A DNA stretch of 64,000 bases from Sorghum bicolor. Its lineage: Eukaryota; Streptophyta; Magnoliopsida; Poales; Poaceae. The notes below the pieces were generated by a model that was not told the DNA's origin, searched no databases, and saw nothing but the letters and a program-made list of their open reading frames with translations. A program made the position numbers and the translations under genes. This document shows, in pieces, positions 9,651 through 22,924 of this stretch; positions within the stretch are counted from its first letter, which is position 1; each line of letters opens with the position of its first letter. The stretch lies in NCBI RefSeq assembly GCF_000003195.3, contig NC_012870.2:25350501-25414500 (forward strand), written 5' to 3'.

Positions 9651-12311
9651 ATGGAGAATAGGGCTACATGGATGTATGGTTTGCCAAGGTACTCACAAGC
9701 CTATGCTGATGAGGTGGACAAATTTATTACAATCGCAATGAATCATGCAAAGACGTTGTCAACAGGAAATAATTGTTCAGTTATTTGTCCCTGTAAAGAT
9801 TGCAAGAACCACTTAGCAACTTATGATGTGGAAATCATCAGATCACATCTGATTAGGCGAGGATTTGTCCCGAACTACACAGTATGGCTTCATCATGGTG
9901 AAGTAATGTTTCTTGATGGCAACGATGATGACCAAGAAGACGATGTTGAAGAAGGCCAATTGTTGTCCCAATACGCAGACATGTTTGAAGCACAAATGCA
10001 ACATGATTCAGCAAATGAACAAGCACGTGGTGATGATGCCGGTGGTGTCGACAATAATGATGGGGATGTTGGCGGTGTTGACAATAATGATGTTGGAGCA
10101 TGTGAGGGGGATGCAGAAAACTTTGACAACTTAGAGGAAATGCTTCGGGCCATTGGACCAGAAATACTACAACAGAAGAAGGGTCTAGAAAATCTAGAGC
10201 GGGTGAAAACAGCGTCAAAGGAGACTGTGTATGGTGTTGAGAAGGGTTGTCCAACACATTGGACACTGCTCCGTTTTGTGCTTGAGCTACTCATTCTGAA
10301 GGCTAAGTACGGCTGGTCAGACTGCAGTTTTGACGATCTGTTGCATCTTCTGTCATCTGTGCTGCCACTGCCGAGCTTAGTTCCCTCCAACACATACCAT
10401 GCTAAGAAGGTCATAAGTCCATTGACAATGGGTGTTGAAAAGATCCATGCATGCCCCAACCATTGTATCCTTTTTCGTGGTGAAACGTTCGAAGGTCTGG
10501 ATAAATGTCCTCGTTGTGGGGCAAGTCGGTACAAGGACAATGACCTTTACAGTGGCGGAGAAGCCTCCACCGGGAACAAGAGGAGTAAGAAGGGTTCCAA
10601 AAAGGTGGTACAAGAATCTTGACCTCTAGAGGACACCCCATTAGGCAACGACGCAAAGAAGAGAAAAATTCCTGCCTTGGTAATGTGGTATCTGCCAGTG
10701 ACCGACCGCTTGAGGCGTATTTTCCTGAACCCTAAGGAAGCCGCGCTCATGACATGGTGGGACGATGAGCGCAAGGTCGATGACGATGTGATTGCACACC
10801 CGGCCGATGGCAGTCAGTGGCAGGACTTCGATAATAACAACTCACTGTTCAGTTCGGACCCAAGGAATGTACGGTTTGCCTTGAGCACCGATGGAATGAA
10901 TCCCTTCATCGAGAGGACGAGCAACCATAGCACTTGGCCAGTGATCTTGACCATGTACAACATCCCAACGTGGTTGTGTCAGAAGAGAAAGTATCTTTTC
11001 CTCACTGTTCTTGTTTCTGGCCCTCAGCAACCAGGCTTTGATATGGACGTGTTCCTCGAGCCTGTGATGGAAGAATTCGAGAAACTATGGAGGACAGGGG
11101 AGCTGATGTATGATGCTTTCCAAAAGGAGACCTTCACATTAAGAGCAATAATATTTGTGACTATCAACGACCACCCTGCATTGTTTGCCTTGTCTGGACA
11201 AATCAAAGGCAAGACAGGATGCTTAGTCTGTCTGGATGATACTAAATGGGTGTACCTAGATGGATCTAAGAAGACTGTTTACATCAGGAATCGTCGCTAT
11301 GTCGGTTCTAAGTCGATATGTGCATAATCGTGCATACCCAGAGGGCTCTATGATAGAGGGCTACAGTAGTGAAGAAGTCATCGAGTGCTGTCAAGAGTAC
11401 CTAAAAGTACAGAGAGGGATTGGTATTCCCGATTCTCACTACAAGGGTAGGCTGGCCGGGAAGGGCACAAATGGTAGAAAAATCTTCATCGACACTGAAT
11501 ACGCTGAAGTGAGTCGGGCGCACTACGTTGTCTTGGTGAGCACAAAACTGATGGAACCATATATTGATGAACACATGGAGATCATCCAATCAGAGAGAAA
11601 TGGTCGTACGGGTGATTGGGTCATGAAACAACACAAGCAACGCCTAACTTCATGGTTGAAGGACCAAAACATACAGCCTGGAGAAACCATAGATTCTATT
11701 ACCATCAGTATGTTGGCAGCGGGGCCATCAAGACAGGTGACATCTTGGAGTTCTTATGAGATCAATGGGTACACATACTATACCCACGCAAAGGATAGTA
11801 AATGTGTGAACCAAAACAATGGTGTTCGAGCAGTGGCTATCGGCGCAGGGGGACAAAAGATCGACTACTTTGGCATAATTGAAGATATATGGGAACTTGA
11901 CTATGGAACTGAGGCACTAAATGTGGCCCTATTTCGATGTCGCTGGATCAAGCAACATGAATTCAATGAAATCGGATTGAGGGTCGTGGACCTTCACAAC
12001 ATAGGCTACCAGGATGATCCATGGGTCCTTGCTTCACATGTTACACAGGTTTCTATATGACCGACCCGCTCAGCATTGTCCCCCCAAAGAAGAAACCTAA
12101 GCATGTGGTTATCCCTGGAAAACAACACATTATTGGAGTTGATGGCGTTGATGATGTTGAAGCCTACAATAAGTGCGATCAGATGCCGCTATTCACAGAC
12201 TTTATTAACAAGATCGGTGTTGTGGAAAAAAACCTACCCAAAGATGTATTGCCATGGGAACGAAAAGGTGTGAAGTGGAAAACTGTTACGGCGGCGGATA
12301 CTAATAAATAG
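9651..12311 (+). pseudogene. CACTA-1 TNP2-type transposase, broken
   Basis: The ATG at 9651 follows a splice acceptor. The product has the transposase-associated zinc region (residues about 5-85, CPCKDCKN...RGFVPNY), a Cys motif (HACPNHCILF...CPRCGASRYK), part of the Transposase_21 domain (HPADGSQW, ALSTDGMNPF, FVTINDHPALF) and a DUF4216-like C-terminus (FGIIEDIWELDY). Three lesions are visible: an in-frame TGA at 10620-10622; a frame-changing deletion at about 11300-11330, where RNRRYV jumps to SRYVHNRAYPEGS and skips about 290 residues present in the CACTA-2 protein; and loss of one T near 12050. The deletion removes the DVMH region and most of DUF4218, so the element cannot supply its own TNP2. 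Confidence 0.92.
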
Positions 12312-12312
12312 T

Positions 12313-12435
12313 CATTTGTATGTGTGTGAGACTTTATTTATGTATCCATGTGAGACTACATTTACGTATGTGTGTGAGACTACATTTACGTATGTGTGTG
12401 AGACTACATTTAAGTATGTGTGTGAGACTACATTT
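12313..12435. repeat. 24-bp tandem repeat after TNP2
   Basis: About four and a half copies of a unit containing TATGTGTGTGAGACTACATT start just past the TNP2 stop codon. Confidence 0.9.
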
Positions 12436-12440
12436 CTTAA

Positions 12441-13430
12441 CGCTATTAGTGTCATATCAAATGTAGATCTTGATGAGTGGAACAAAGTTGCTATTCATAA
12501 CTTTCGGAGTTAGGGCCGTCTAGGGTCTCGAAAACGTGCGTGTAGCAGTGAAAAATTGAAATTTCAAAATTTGAGTGGTCCAAACCATCTCATATGGAAA
12601 GTTTACCATTACACCAAATGTGTATCTTGATAAGGGGAACAAACTTTGTATTCATGACTTTTGCATCTGAGACCATCTCGGGTCCGGTCAAAGTGTATTT
12701 TGTCAAAAATCCAATGTTTGACTTGGTCAAACTAGGTCAAACTAGGCAATAAAATAACTCAAATGAAAAAAAATTGAATACAACATAGTTAGATCTCATC
12801 AAGGTCTACCTTTGATACACAATACATTTTTGCATTTGGAAAAGTTACAGAAAACTCAGTTCACATGTTTTGAAAACCCAAGGCGTGGCTTGGTCAAACC
12901 TGGTCAAACGAGTGAGTAAATGACCTCAAATGAAAAACTTTTGAATACAAGGTAGTTAGAGATCATCAAGATACACATTTCATACATAGGACATTTTTGC
13001 ATTTGAGAAAGTGTTTGTAAACTCTAGTCACAAAGTCTTGAATCACACATAGACTTTATGAAACTACATGGGGGACTTGTGGATTTAGAACTGCACTTTC
13101 TTAATGCTTTGTCAAATGCAAAAATGTCCTATATATCAAATGTAGATCTTGATGAGTGGAACAAAGTTGCTATTCATGACTTTCGGAGTTGAGGCCATTT
13201 AGGGTCCCGAAAACGTGCGTGTAGCAATAAAAATTGGAAATTTCAAAATTTGAGTGCTCCAAACCATCTCATATGGAAAGTTGACCATTACACCAAATGT
13301 GTATCTTGATAAGGGGAACAAACTTTGTATTAATGACTTTTGCATCTGAGACCATCTCGGGTCCGGTCAAAGTGTATTTTGTCAAAAATCCAATGTTTGA
13401 CTTGGTCAAACTAGGTCAAACTAGGCAACA
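12441..13430. repeat. CACTA-1 spacer with a ~310-bp direct repeat
   Basis: 12450-12750 and 13130-13430 are near-identical direct repeats (both contain GTAGATCTTGATGAGTGG, TGCATCTGAGACCATCTCGG and AATCCAATGTTTGACTTGG). They lie between the TNP2 gene and the second promoter. 13440-13740 is plain AT-rich sequence. CACTA-2 has a comparable arrangement at 31200-32200. Confidence 0.88.
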
Positions 13431-13749
13431 AAGTATAAACTTTGCATATTAGGTAATAAAGAATAAACTTTGCATATATAAATTAATCATAAAAATATTT
13501 GAAATAATTCAAATATATTACATAAAAAATTGGTAATATTGAGGCACTAAAGAATTTTTAAATTTACACAAATATATTTTGTAATTCCAAAAAAATTTAG
13601 TTTAGAATCTTCATAAAAACTTGGAATACTTTAAAATTATATAATATATATAATTAAATATAAAAATACATGGAATATTCTAAAATTATTATTTAAATAC
13701 ATTTTGAACTTTAAGTATATTAAAAAAATGATTTAACTTTAGAAAAAAA

Positions 13750-13808
13750 CCACTGTAAGGGCGGTTCACATCTCAACCGCCCTTATAGTGGGGCTGCCCG
13801 ATATAAAA
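13750..13808 (+). promoter_or_regulatory. internal subterminal-repeat copy plus TATA box
   Basis: 13750-13791 is an inverted pair (CACTGTAAGGGCGGTT ... AACCGCCCTTATAGTGG) matching the terminal repeats, 5.5 kb inside the element. GATATAAAAGG follows at about 13799-13809, then a GC-rich leader. Read as the promoter of the TNPA-Ulp1 gene; promoter function is inferred from the arrangement. Confidence 0.75.
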
Positions 13809-16715
13809 GGTCAGGCCCGTTCCCAGTTAGGTCAGGGCGTTTCACTTTCATACTTGAGCGCCGTCAGGCTGGCCGAATCTCCCCCCCCCCCATCCGATCC
13901 GCCGCCACCCCGATCCGATCGCTCACCGGAGTTGGGTGCCTGTGCGCTGCTCCTCCCGCCGGCGCCCTTCCTCTAGCCGGTGCTCTCCTTCCTCCAGCAG
14001 CTTCCCTCCGGCGGTCTCCACCCTAATCCCGCCGCCGCCACGCCGCCACCGGGCTCGCATCCTTCATCCGCGCGTGCTCCCTCCTCTGGCGACCGAGCCC
14101 GGTGCTTGAGCTCCTTCGACGAGCGAGCGAGCGCCTGACCGGTTCACATCTCCAACCGCGAGCACGGCGAGCCCGGTCGTAACCCTAGCGAGCACGGTGA
14201 GCACGGTGACCTCTCCAACCGTGAGCATGACAACCTCCTTCCGCGAGCCCGGCGACCTCCCTTCTTCGCCGCCGCCAGAGGTATGTGCTCTGATCTGCTC
14301 TCGGTGTGGCTTTTGTTTTGCTTATGTGCTCTTTCGTGTTGGATCCACGCTATCTTGATGCTGTCTCTGCTCTCTAGTTAGTCCTAACTCTAGTGACCAT
14401 CAGTTATTTTCTCACGGTAACTTTGGTTGACTTGGTGATTAGTCCAACCTTAATTTGGCTTTATAAGATAATCTCAAATGCAACTGTTTTGCGCTGATTA
14501 TGTCTATCTTGCAAACTGAGGCTGTCAGTTCCTGTAAATTAACTGTTTTTTCATATATCTTGTAGTACTATCTGTCCATTGCACACAAATTTGAATACAC
14601 TGAATGTTTGTGCTTTAACAGTAGGATTTGTGATATTTGAGACATGCAAAATTGTATTCCATCAGTTCCTAGCTACATTGTGTTTTATATTTTTCCAATA
14701 CTTTACCTAAGAATTTGATATCTGCTAATATCATTTCTGTGTCATACCACACCAGTTTTGTATATCATAGATTCAGAGTTTAGTGTGTAAAGCATTCATA
14801 AACTACATATGTTTGAGAATGGTGTATAATCTGTGATTTCGTTGAAAGCATCTGCGGTTAATTTTAATTGCTAATAGCTATCTATTCGTTCTGTCTAATT
14901 TCTATCTTAGAGATTTGATGATCTGGATAGTGTTAGGGTTTTTATTAGTGTGTATGTGTATTGTTGATAGACTGTGATTTGATGATCTGGATAGTAGTAG
15001 AGATTTCATGCATCATTAACACTGAATTTTTTTAGCTACTTAATGCAATGCTTTTAGTTTAGAATTAGTAGTGTTTGTGTTTGCTCGAGTTTAGAACCGT
15101 GAATGCAGCATGCATCATTACTGTCCAATTGTGTTGATTTGTGGTGGCTTACTGTCCAATCCTACTACTACTGCTTGTCTACTCCAACTGTACTACTACT
15201 CTCTACTAATCATACATCATGACAGTTTTATATACTGAGGCATAATTACTGTTGTTTATATAGCAGGCTGCTTATATGCCACTGCTCTCTACTACTATTT
15301 GTGGTGGCTTACTGGCATAATTTTGAATTGATGACATTTTTTGAACTGTGCTCCTCTATACTACAACTATACTCTCTCTCCTCTACTATTGTTTTGCCGA
15401 TGATGAAATTGTCTAATTCAGTACATTATCTTAGAATATGAGCTGATGATCCAAAACTTATGAGTAACTTGGCATCATTACTAGCCGCCTCTATAGTGCC
15501 TTCTTATCTGTTTTTGATGCCTTGATGCTCCAAGTTCTTGATCAAATGATGCTAGACATGTTTCTGAGGCCTTTTAAAACCTTTCCCTCTCCTCACCTCT
15601 CCTTCCTCTCTGCTCCTTCTATCTCTCTTCTATTTTCTACTATCATCCTCTCTCCAACACTACTACACTAGTCTACTACTAGTGCTAGCTGCTGCTCTAC
15701 TCTAGTACTACACTACTGTTGGGGCTTATTGTAATCCTACTACTACTGCTGTTGTGCCCAACTCTACTACTACCCTCTCTATGACAGTTTTATAAACTGT
15801 GCTCCTCTATACTACTACTACTACTACTCTCCTCTTCTATTTTTCTTCTCTCCTTTGTTTTGCCGATGATGAGATTGTCTAAGTCCATTCATTATATGGA
15901 ATATGAGCTGATGATCAAGAACTTGTGAGGAACTTGGCATCGTTACCAGCGGCCCCTATATGACCTCATCTTCTCTATTAAGATGCCTTTATGCTCCAAG
16001 TTCATGATCAAATGATGATTGGCATGGTACTGAGGCCTTTACTACTTGTACTACTTTTTTTTCAAAATTTCTTGCTCGATGATACAAAAGGTGTAGTGAG
16101 ACAGCATGACAGTCAAATACCCATAGCTTCTCCTAGACCGAAAGCTTCGGGGGGGAAACTAGTCTCGAATGGAGTGCCATTGGATACTAGCCTCCGCCCG
16201 AGGTTTTCGGTCTTGTAGTGCAAATGGGTTTTCTCTTAACCTATTACTGACTGTCATATAAGTCTATGATCTATGATCACCACAGAGCAGCGGATGGCTC
16301 TATAAAGCAGCAACCCACTAATTTGAGAGCACATGAGTTTCTTCTTCTTTTACTACTACTACCGATTACTAATTTGTCTCCTTTGTCTGTTCTCTCTCCT
16401 ATCTTCTCCTCTCATCTGCTGCTGCTACTACTAAAGCACTGCTGCTCTCTCTTCTCCTCTCTTCAACCTACTTCTCTGTTTTGATGCCTTGATGCTCCAA
16501 GTTCTTGATCAAATGATGGTAGACATGTTTGTAAGGCCTTTTTTAAACCTTTCCCTCTCCTCACCTCTACTTCCTCTCTGCTCTTTCTATCTCTCTTCTA
16601 TTTTCTACTCTCATCCTCTCTCCAACACTACTGCACTAGTCTACTACTAGTCCTAGCTGCTGCTCTACTCTAGTACTCTACTAGTACTACACTACTGTTG
16701 GGGCCTTTTTTAAAC

Positions 16716-17075
<360 letters not shown>

Positions 17076-17696
17076 TACTTCTCTGTTTTGATGCCTTGAT
17101 GCTCCAAGTTCTTGATCAAATGATGGTAGACATGTTTGTAAGGCCTTTTTTAAACCTTTCCCTCTCCTCACCTCTCCTTCCTCTCTGCTCTTTCTATCTC
17201 TCTCTTCTATTTTCTACTCTCATCCTCTCTCCAACACTACTGCACTAGTCTACTACTAGTCCTAGCTGCTGCTCTACTCTAGTACTCTACTAGTACTACA
17301 CTACTGTTGGGGCTTACTGTCATTTTAATTTGTGGCTTACTGTAATCCTACTACTACTACTGTTGTGCTCCAACTCTACTACTACTGCACTAGTATACTA
17401 CTAGTGCTAGCTGCTGCTCTACTCTAGTCCTAATTCTACTACTCTTCTCTCCTACTTCTATGATTTTTCTTCTCTCCTTTGTTTTGCCGATGATGAGATT
17501 GTCTAAGTCCATTCATTATATGGAATATGAGCTGATGATCAAGAACTTGTGAGGAACTTGGCATCGTTACCAAATGATGATTGACATGGTACTGAGGCCT
17601 TCTCTGTTTTGATGCCTTCTTCTTTATTTTGATGCCTTGATGCTCCAAGTTTTTGATCAAATGATGGTAGACATGTTTCTGAGGCCTTTTTTAAAC

Positions 17697-18150
17697 ACTA
17701 CTACTGCTACTGCTACTACTGCTACTGCTACTACTACTACTACTACTACTAGCACTGCTGCTGCTACTACTACTAAAGCACTGCTGCTACTACTAAAGCA
17801 CTGCTTCTCTCTCTTCTCCTCTCTTCAACCTACTACTACTACTACTACTACTAAAGCACTGCTGCTCTCTCTTCTCCTCTCTTCAACCTACTACTACTAC
17901 TACTACTACTAAAGCACTGCTGCTACTACTACTACTAAAGCACTCCTGCTGCTACTACTACTACTAGTGCTGCTGCTGCTGCTACTACTACTAAAGCACT
18001 GCTGCTCTCTCTTCTCCTCTCTTCAACCTACTACTACTACTACTACTAACGCACTGCTGCTACTACTACTACTAAAGCACTGCTGCTGCTGCTGCTGCTA
18101 CTACTACTACTACTAATGCTGCTGCTGCTGCTACTACTACTACTACTAAA
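17697..18150. repeat. CTA/CTG-rich interspersed tandem repeat
   Basis: Blocks of CTACTACTAC alternate with AAAGCACTGCTGC and CTCTCTTCTCCTCTCTTCAA; four or more copies of the compound unit can be read. Confidence 0.88.
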
Positions 18151-18190
18151 GCACACTTTATTCCTTTCATCTGTTAGAACAAATCACGAA

Positions 18191-21100
18191 ATGACACGGA
18201 CAACAAGCAATGCAGCCCGATCCAACGAACATGAAGAGCACCCTAGCCCTAGAGAGCAAGAAATACATGATCAGTTTTCTAAGGAACAGTTTGATGAAGA
18301 AGTGGGCAATGGTGTAGCATTTATGCTTACTCAGGAGGAGTCTGGCGAGGAGCAAGGTGGAGAAGCGGGAAGAGAAGAGACTAATGAAGGATCTAGCAAG
18401 GACGATGACTCAACCTCGGGATATGAAAGTCCTGAGGATCCACACCCATGTGAACCTAGACGGAAGCCAACGACGGATGAGTTGGACAAGGACTTTGACC
18501 CAAACGAGGAGGTAGGGATATGAAGGTCACTTAAAAAATCATAAATTTTGGTAACGATATGGCTGTGTTACCTCTACTAACACTTTGACCTGTTGTTTAT
18601 ACAGGTCCCTCCTAAACCTCCAAAAAGACCACGTCGACGTCCGACACGTTTCGCCGGACACGACGGGGCAAGGGAAAGGAGGGCAGAGGCAACAGGCACA
18701 GAGACTACGATTGTGGCCTCTGCTCCGCAACCTGAAGGCACAACCTCGGCCTCGACTACCAAAGTGAAAAGGAAAGGAGGGGTCAGAAAGCCAAACCACT
18801 ATCCAAATGCAAAAATGGTTTATGTGATTGATGAGGTTGGGGAAGAAGGGCAGATCCTTAAGCCAAAGGAGTTCCAATCAAAATTCCGCAATGCAATTGG
18901 GGCCCTAGTCAGAGACAAGTTGAACCCATCAATCCGTAATTGGCACGACTATCCAGAGGACATAAAGGATGACCTATGGAAAAACCGTCTCTTGGTCAAT
19001 TTTAATTTTAGGATTCCAGCAGAGAAGCTACCCCTAGTAAGACGACGTGCTATGAAGATGATGGGAGAATCCTTCCGACGTTGGAGGAATGAGCTGAACA
19101 CCGAGTACATCAAAAAGGGGTTAACTCCGTACCATAAGTATGGACACATCACTCCTGCTATCTGGGCGTTGCTCGTGGCTGAGAAGACTGCACCAGAATC
19201 TTTGGCCTTAAGTGAAAAGAACAGCTTGCAGGCGAAGAAGAACATCCACCACCCTCGTCTAGGCCCCGGTGGCTACAAGGGAAAGGAAGAGATGTTTAGA
19301 AAGATGGAAGAGGAGGCCGTAGCTGCTGGGAATACAAAAGTAATGAAATTGAAGCCACGCACCAAGCGTTGGCTCTTTGCAAGGAATCTTGAAGAATCAG
19401 GCAGCAGTCTGAAATTTGCCAAGCCAGAGACCGAGGAGGCAGTGTCAAGGATAATGAAATATTCTGAAGACATTGAGAAGGGATCATTCACTCCTTCTAG
19501 AGAGAAGGACGAGCTTAGCCTTGGCTCGGGAAACCCCGAGCACCCAGGCCGTGTCAGGGGTTTAGGGAAACATAAGACCTGGAAGGAAGGATTTCGAGAG
19601 GATGTGGAGATGTACAAGAAACATGGTAGAAACCGGGAGGTGAGTCTTGCCACCCTAGTGAAGACCCTAGTTGCCAAGGAGCTACAGGAGCAAGGACTGT
19701 CTACTGAGCGACGGTCACAAATGGAGCCGCCTAGGGATTTGGTTCTAGTTGGTAGCCCTCCAAATGTTCAAAGCAGCCAAGGTTCCAATGCAGCCTCCGC
19801 CTCAGTCGATCACATACGGGTGCCAACTCGTTGCATCCTGTTGATTCCCATCGGTAGGGGACAGGAGATGGCTGAGGTGGCAACGGGTCTGGCACATCCT
19901 CCAATTCCAGGCGACATCTGGCACCATAAACCGGTCCCGGCCGACTATAGTAAGGTTGAGGTGCATACCGTGAATCCCGAGTACGCGAAGCATAAGATTG
20001 AACACCCAACTAGCGAGGGGATTCGTGAGCTTGGACTACTCATGAAACAGTTCATCCTCTGGTACAAAAAGGATATTGTGTTGAATGTTTCCTCGCCAAC
20101 TCCAAGTGATGTACACCTGGAGAGAGTCCACCTTGAGGATGGAGCGGTGTATTCACCGTCTCATGAGGACCACTTGATGCATGAGAGGGTACCGGCTTCT
20201 CCAACCGCTGGTGAGCAAGGGGTCGAGCCAGGGCATGATGAGACGCCACATGAGCCTCAAATAGGTGAACCTTCTGTAGCTCGTGCGGAGCCAGAGCATG
20301 AGATGCCACATGTGCCTCAGAGTCCGCAACCTTCTACAGCTCGTGCCGAGCCAAAGCGTGACGAGACACCACATGTGCCTCATAGCCCAAAACCTTCTAC
20401 AGCTCGTGCCGAGTCAGAGCATGACGAGACACCACATGTGCCTCCTAAGCCACAACATTCTCCAGCTCGCCCCGAGCAAGGCCATGATGAGATGGCACAG
20501 ACTTTTCAACAAGCACCGCCGACACATGAAGAACTACTCCCTCTAGTATGTGAAGCTCGTGAAAAGATCCCCATCATGATAAGGTCGACAGGGTCAAAAT
20601 CTTTTGTGGATATGAATGTCTCGGGTATGTACAAGTGGTATGCTCATAACCAGTTCAAGCCTGAGAACCAAGGCCCAAACAAATTTGCCTACAGGATGCC
20701 CACTGACACCTCAGACTACACAACGATAACAAAGTATCCAGATGTTGAAACCATCAAGTGGTCAAAGGATTGCCCGAAAGAATATGTAAAAGGCAAACGT
20801 TTCCTACCAAACCGGGTCTTGTGTAAGATGCCATATGGAATGAGAAGGTTCCATGATTGGTACTACTTGCATGTTTCACGTACAGAACTGAATGTGTTGG
20901 AAGCAGTAATACCTGCTCGCACATTTGGAGGCCCTGCTTCGGGTATTGCCTTTGACTTCAGCGACATCCAATCATGCTTTCACCTTAGTTCAATGTCGAT
21001 GAATCTGATTCGCACTTGGTGCCTGTAAGTCCTCTTCCTCTTGATATGATTTGAAAGTAACCTAGTTGGATTTTGCTAAAACTAACTTACGTCATGATTT

Positions 21101-22232
21101 TTAGAATGCAAGCAAACTTTATGAAATCTACACGCTCAACGAAAGCCGGGTATGTAGACCCTATGCTTATAGCACAAATAAATTTTAATTACCCATCGAG
21201 ATGGGAATTGGATGCGCCACAGCTAGCTGCTGGAGGGACGTTGGCGGAGAAAGAAAAGATCCGTGCGGCCAAAATAAGAGAAGAGTCTCTTAAGGTTGAG
21301 GCGTGGATTGCCGTATGTTTAAAGAATCTCCAACACTTCGAAACAATATGGATTCCATACCACTTCAAGTAAGTTCGATTAATTGTATACTTAACGATTG
21401 TTCGGTTTATCTTATTTTGATGCAAAGGTACTTATGTGTTTATTTAAAATTGTTGTAGCAATCACTGGATAGTCATAGGTCTCGATGTCGGGATGAACAT
21501 GGCATGGATTTGTGATTCTGCAGATTTTGACAATCACACATATAAAGACTTCATGTCAATTCTCATTACGTAAGCAAATTTGTAATCCTAGTAACCTTAT
21601 ATGATTCACTTTAATATCGACTTCTGCATACTACAAATCACATCGATTTTTATTCAAACAGGGCATTCAGGGCCTATGTCAAGAATCACAAAGGAAGGCA
21701 TGATCCAGGTCTGGGGAGCCACTTGCGTTTTAAATCTCTATGTTCGGTAAGTGCGACTTAGTTTGGCATAAAATTACTAATTTTTTCAGTACTTATACTT
21801 GACACATCTCCATTTGCAAATTGAAACAAAGTTTCCCAAGCAAAGGCCAGGGAGTTTGCATTGTGGATACTATGTATGTGCTTTCATCAGTAACACAAAA
21901 GGCTACAGGAGACACCCTGAATTGGTAAGTTTGAATCTCTTAGTGGGTTGTAGTATGAAAACATAGTATTTCTCACTTAGCTTTGCAATCTCTTCTTTAC
22001 ACTAGACCTAAACTTGTCTTTTACGATCTTGTAGTGGAAAGAAGAAAAAGGACTAAAAAGGGATGTCTACAGGGATGATGACCTCTTAGAGATTGTTGGT
22101 GACCTTTGCAACTTTATAATGGACCATGTTGTTTATTACAAAGGTGATTACCATAACCCACAGTCCGACTTAGGTAGCAATCCTCTTTACCAGCACCTCC
22201 GTCAGTGGGATAGGCTATGTCTAGGTCGTTGA
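18191..22232 (+). CDS. CACTA-1 TNPA-like protein with C-terminal Ulp1 (C48) protease
   Basis: I join seven exons: 18191-18511, 18605-21024, 21105-21368, 21459-21569, 21662-21746, 21832-21924 and 22035-22232. All introns have GT-AG ends, phases match, and the total is 3492 bases (1163 residues) with no internal stop. The N-terminus is acidic; a basic proline patch follows (PPKPPKRPRRRP). The middle resembles plant Ptta/En/Spm transposase (LGPGGYKGKEE, then REKDELSLGSGNPEHPGRVRG). A repeated proline-rich linker (about residues 520-630, HVPQSPQPSTARAE type) leads to the C-terminal cysteine protease. Its catalytic residues look complete: His in NNHWIVIG, Asp in ICDSADF, Gln in KQRPGS and Cys in LHCGYYVC. 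In CACTA elements TNPA binds subterminal repeats; a deSUMOylase-like role for the fused domain is inference. Confidence 0.85.
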
Positions 22233-22479
22233 TTACATGTGAACTTGTTGGAATGGACTGTGATCGATTTGTATTAGTACCTGAAAATTTTCGGACTCTT
22301 TTGGATGGATTTGGACATGGAAACATTTTGGACTTGAAATGTGGTGCTGTGTATATGTATGGATATTTATGTTGTGAATCTGTGATGTTGAGAATCTGAT
22401 TATATATGTATATATGTATGTGGTGCTGTGTTGTCAACTCGATTATTGTAATTTTTATTTTTTTTTTCTGAAAAATAAC

Positions 22480-22784
22480 TGTAGGGGCGGTTCTAGATAG
22501 AGCCGCCCTTGCAAATGCAGACAATAGAGGCGGCTGAGACACAAGCCGCCCTTACTAAAGCTCACTATAAGGGCGGCTGGAAGCAGCAACCGCTCTTACA
22601 GTAGGCCACTGTAAGGGCGGCTGTTGTTTCCAACCGCCCTTACAGTGGACCACTATAAGGGCGGCTGGTGTTGAACCGTCCTTACAGTGGAATCCACTGT
22701 AAGAGCGTTTGCATAAGGGCGGCTGGGCCAACCGCCCTTACAGAGCATATTTAGCCGCCCTTACTGTACGTGAGTGTAGTAGTG
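22480..22784. repeat. CACTA-1 right subterminal repeats and terminus
   Basis: At least eight copies of GGGCGGCT / AACCGCCCTTACAGTGG in both orientations precede the terminal GTACGTGAGTGTAGTAGTG. Confidence 0.92.
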
Positions 22785-22924
22785 TTTCCATGGCAATGGA
22801 TAATCCTGCAAATTAAGAGGCAATGTATACAATTGTTAATTTACAAGCAACTGCTTAGCCAATAATCACGTTTTCATGAGTCTGATCGATCTGAACAAGA
22901 AGTAGTACCTGCATTCTGGTAGTA

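Noticed and set aside
9853..10540. Antisense ORFs of 137 and 215 codons
   Set aside because: They mirror the TNP2 coding frame and have no recognisable domain.
16085..16215. Possible small CACTA-like insertion (GTGTAGTGAG ... CTTGTAGTG with an inverted pair)
   Set aside because: No CACTA start and no target duplication; only a short inverted repeat is certain.
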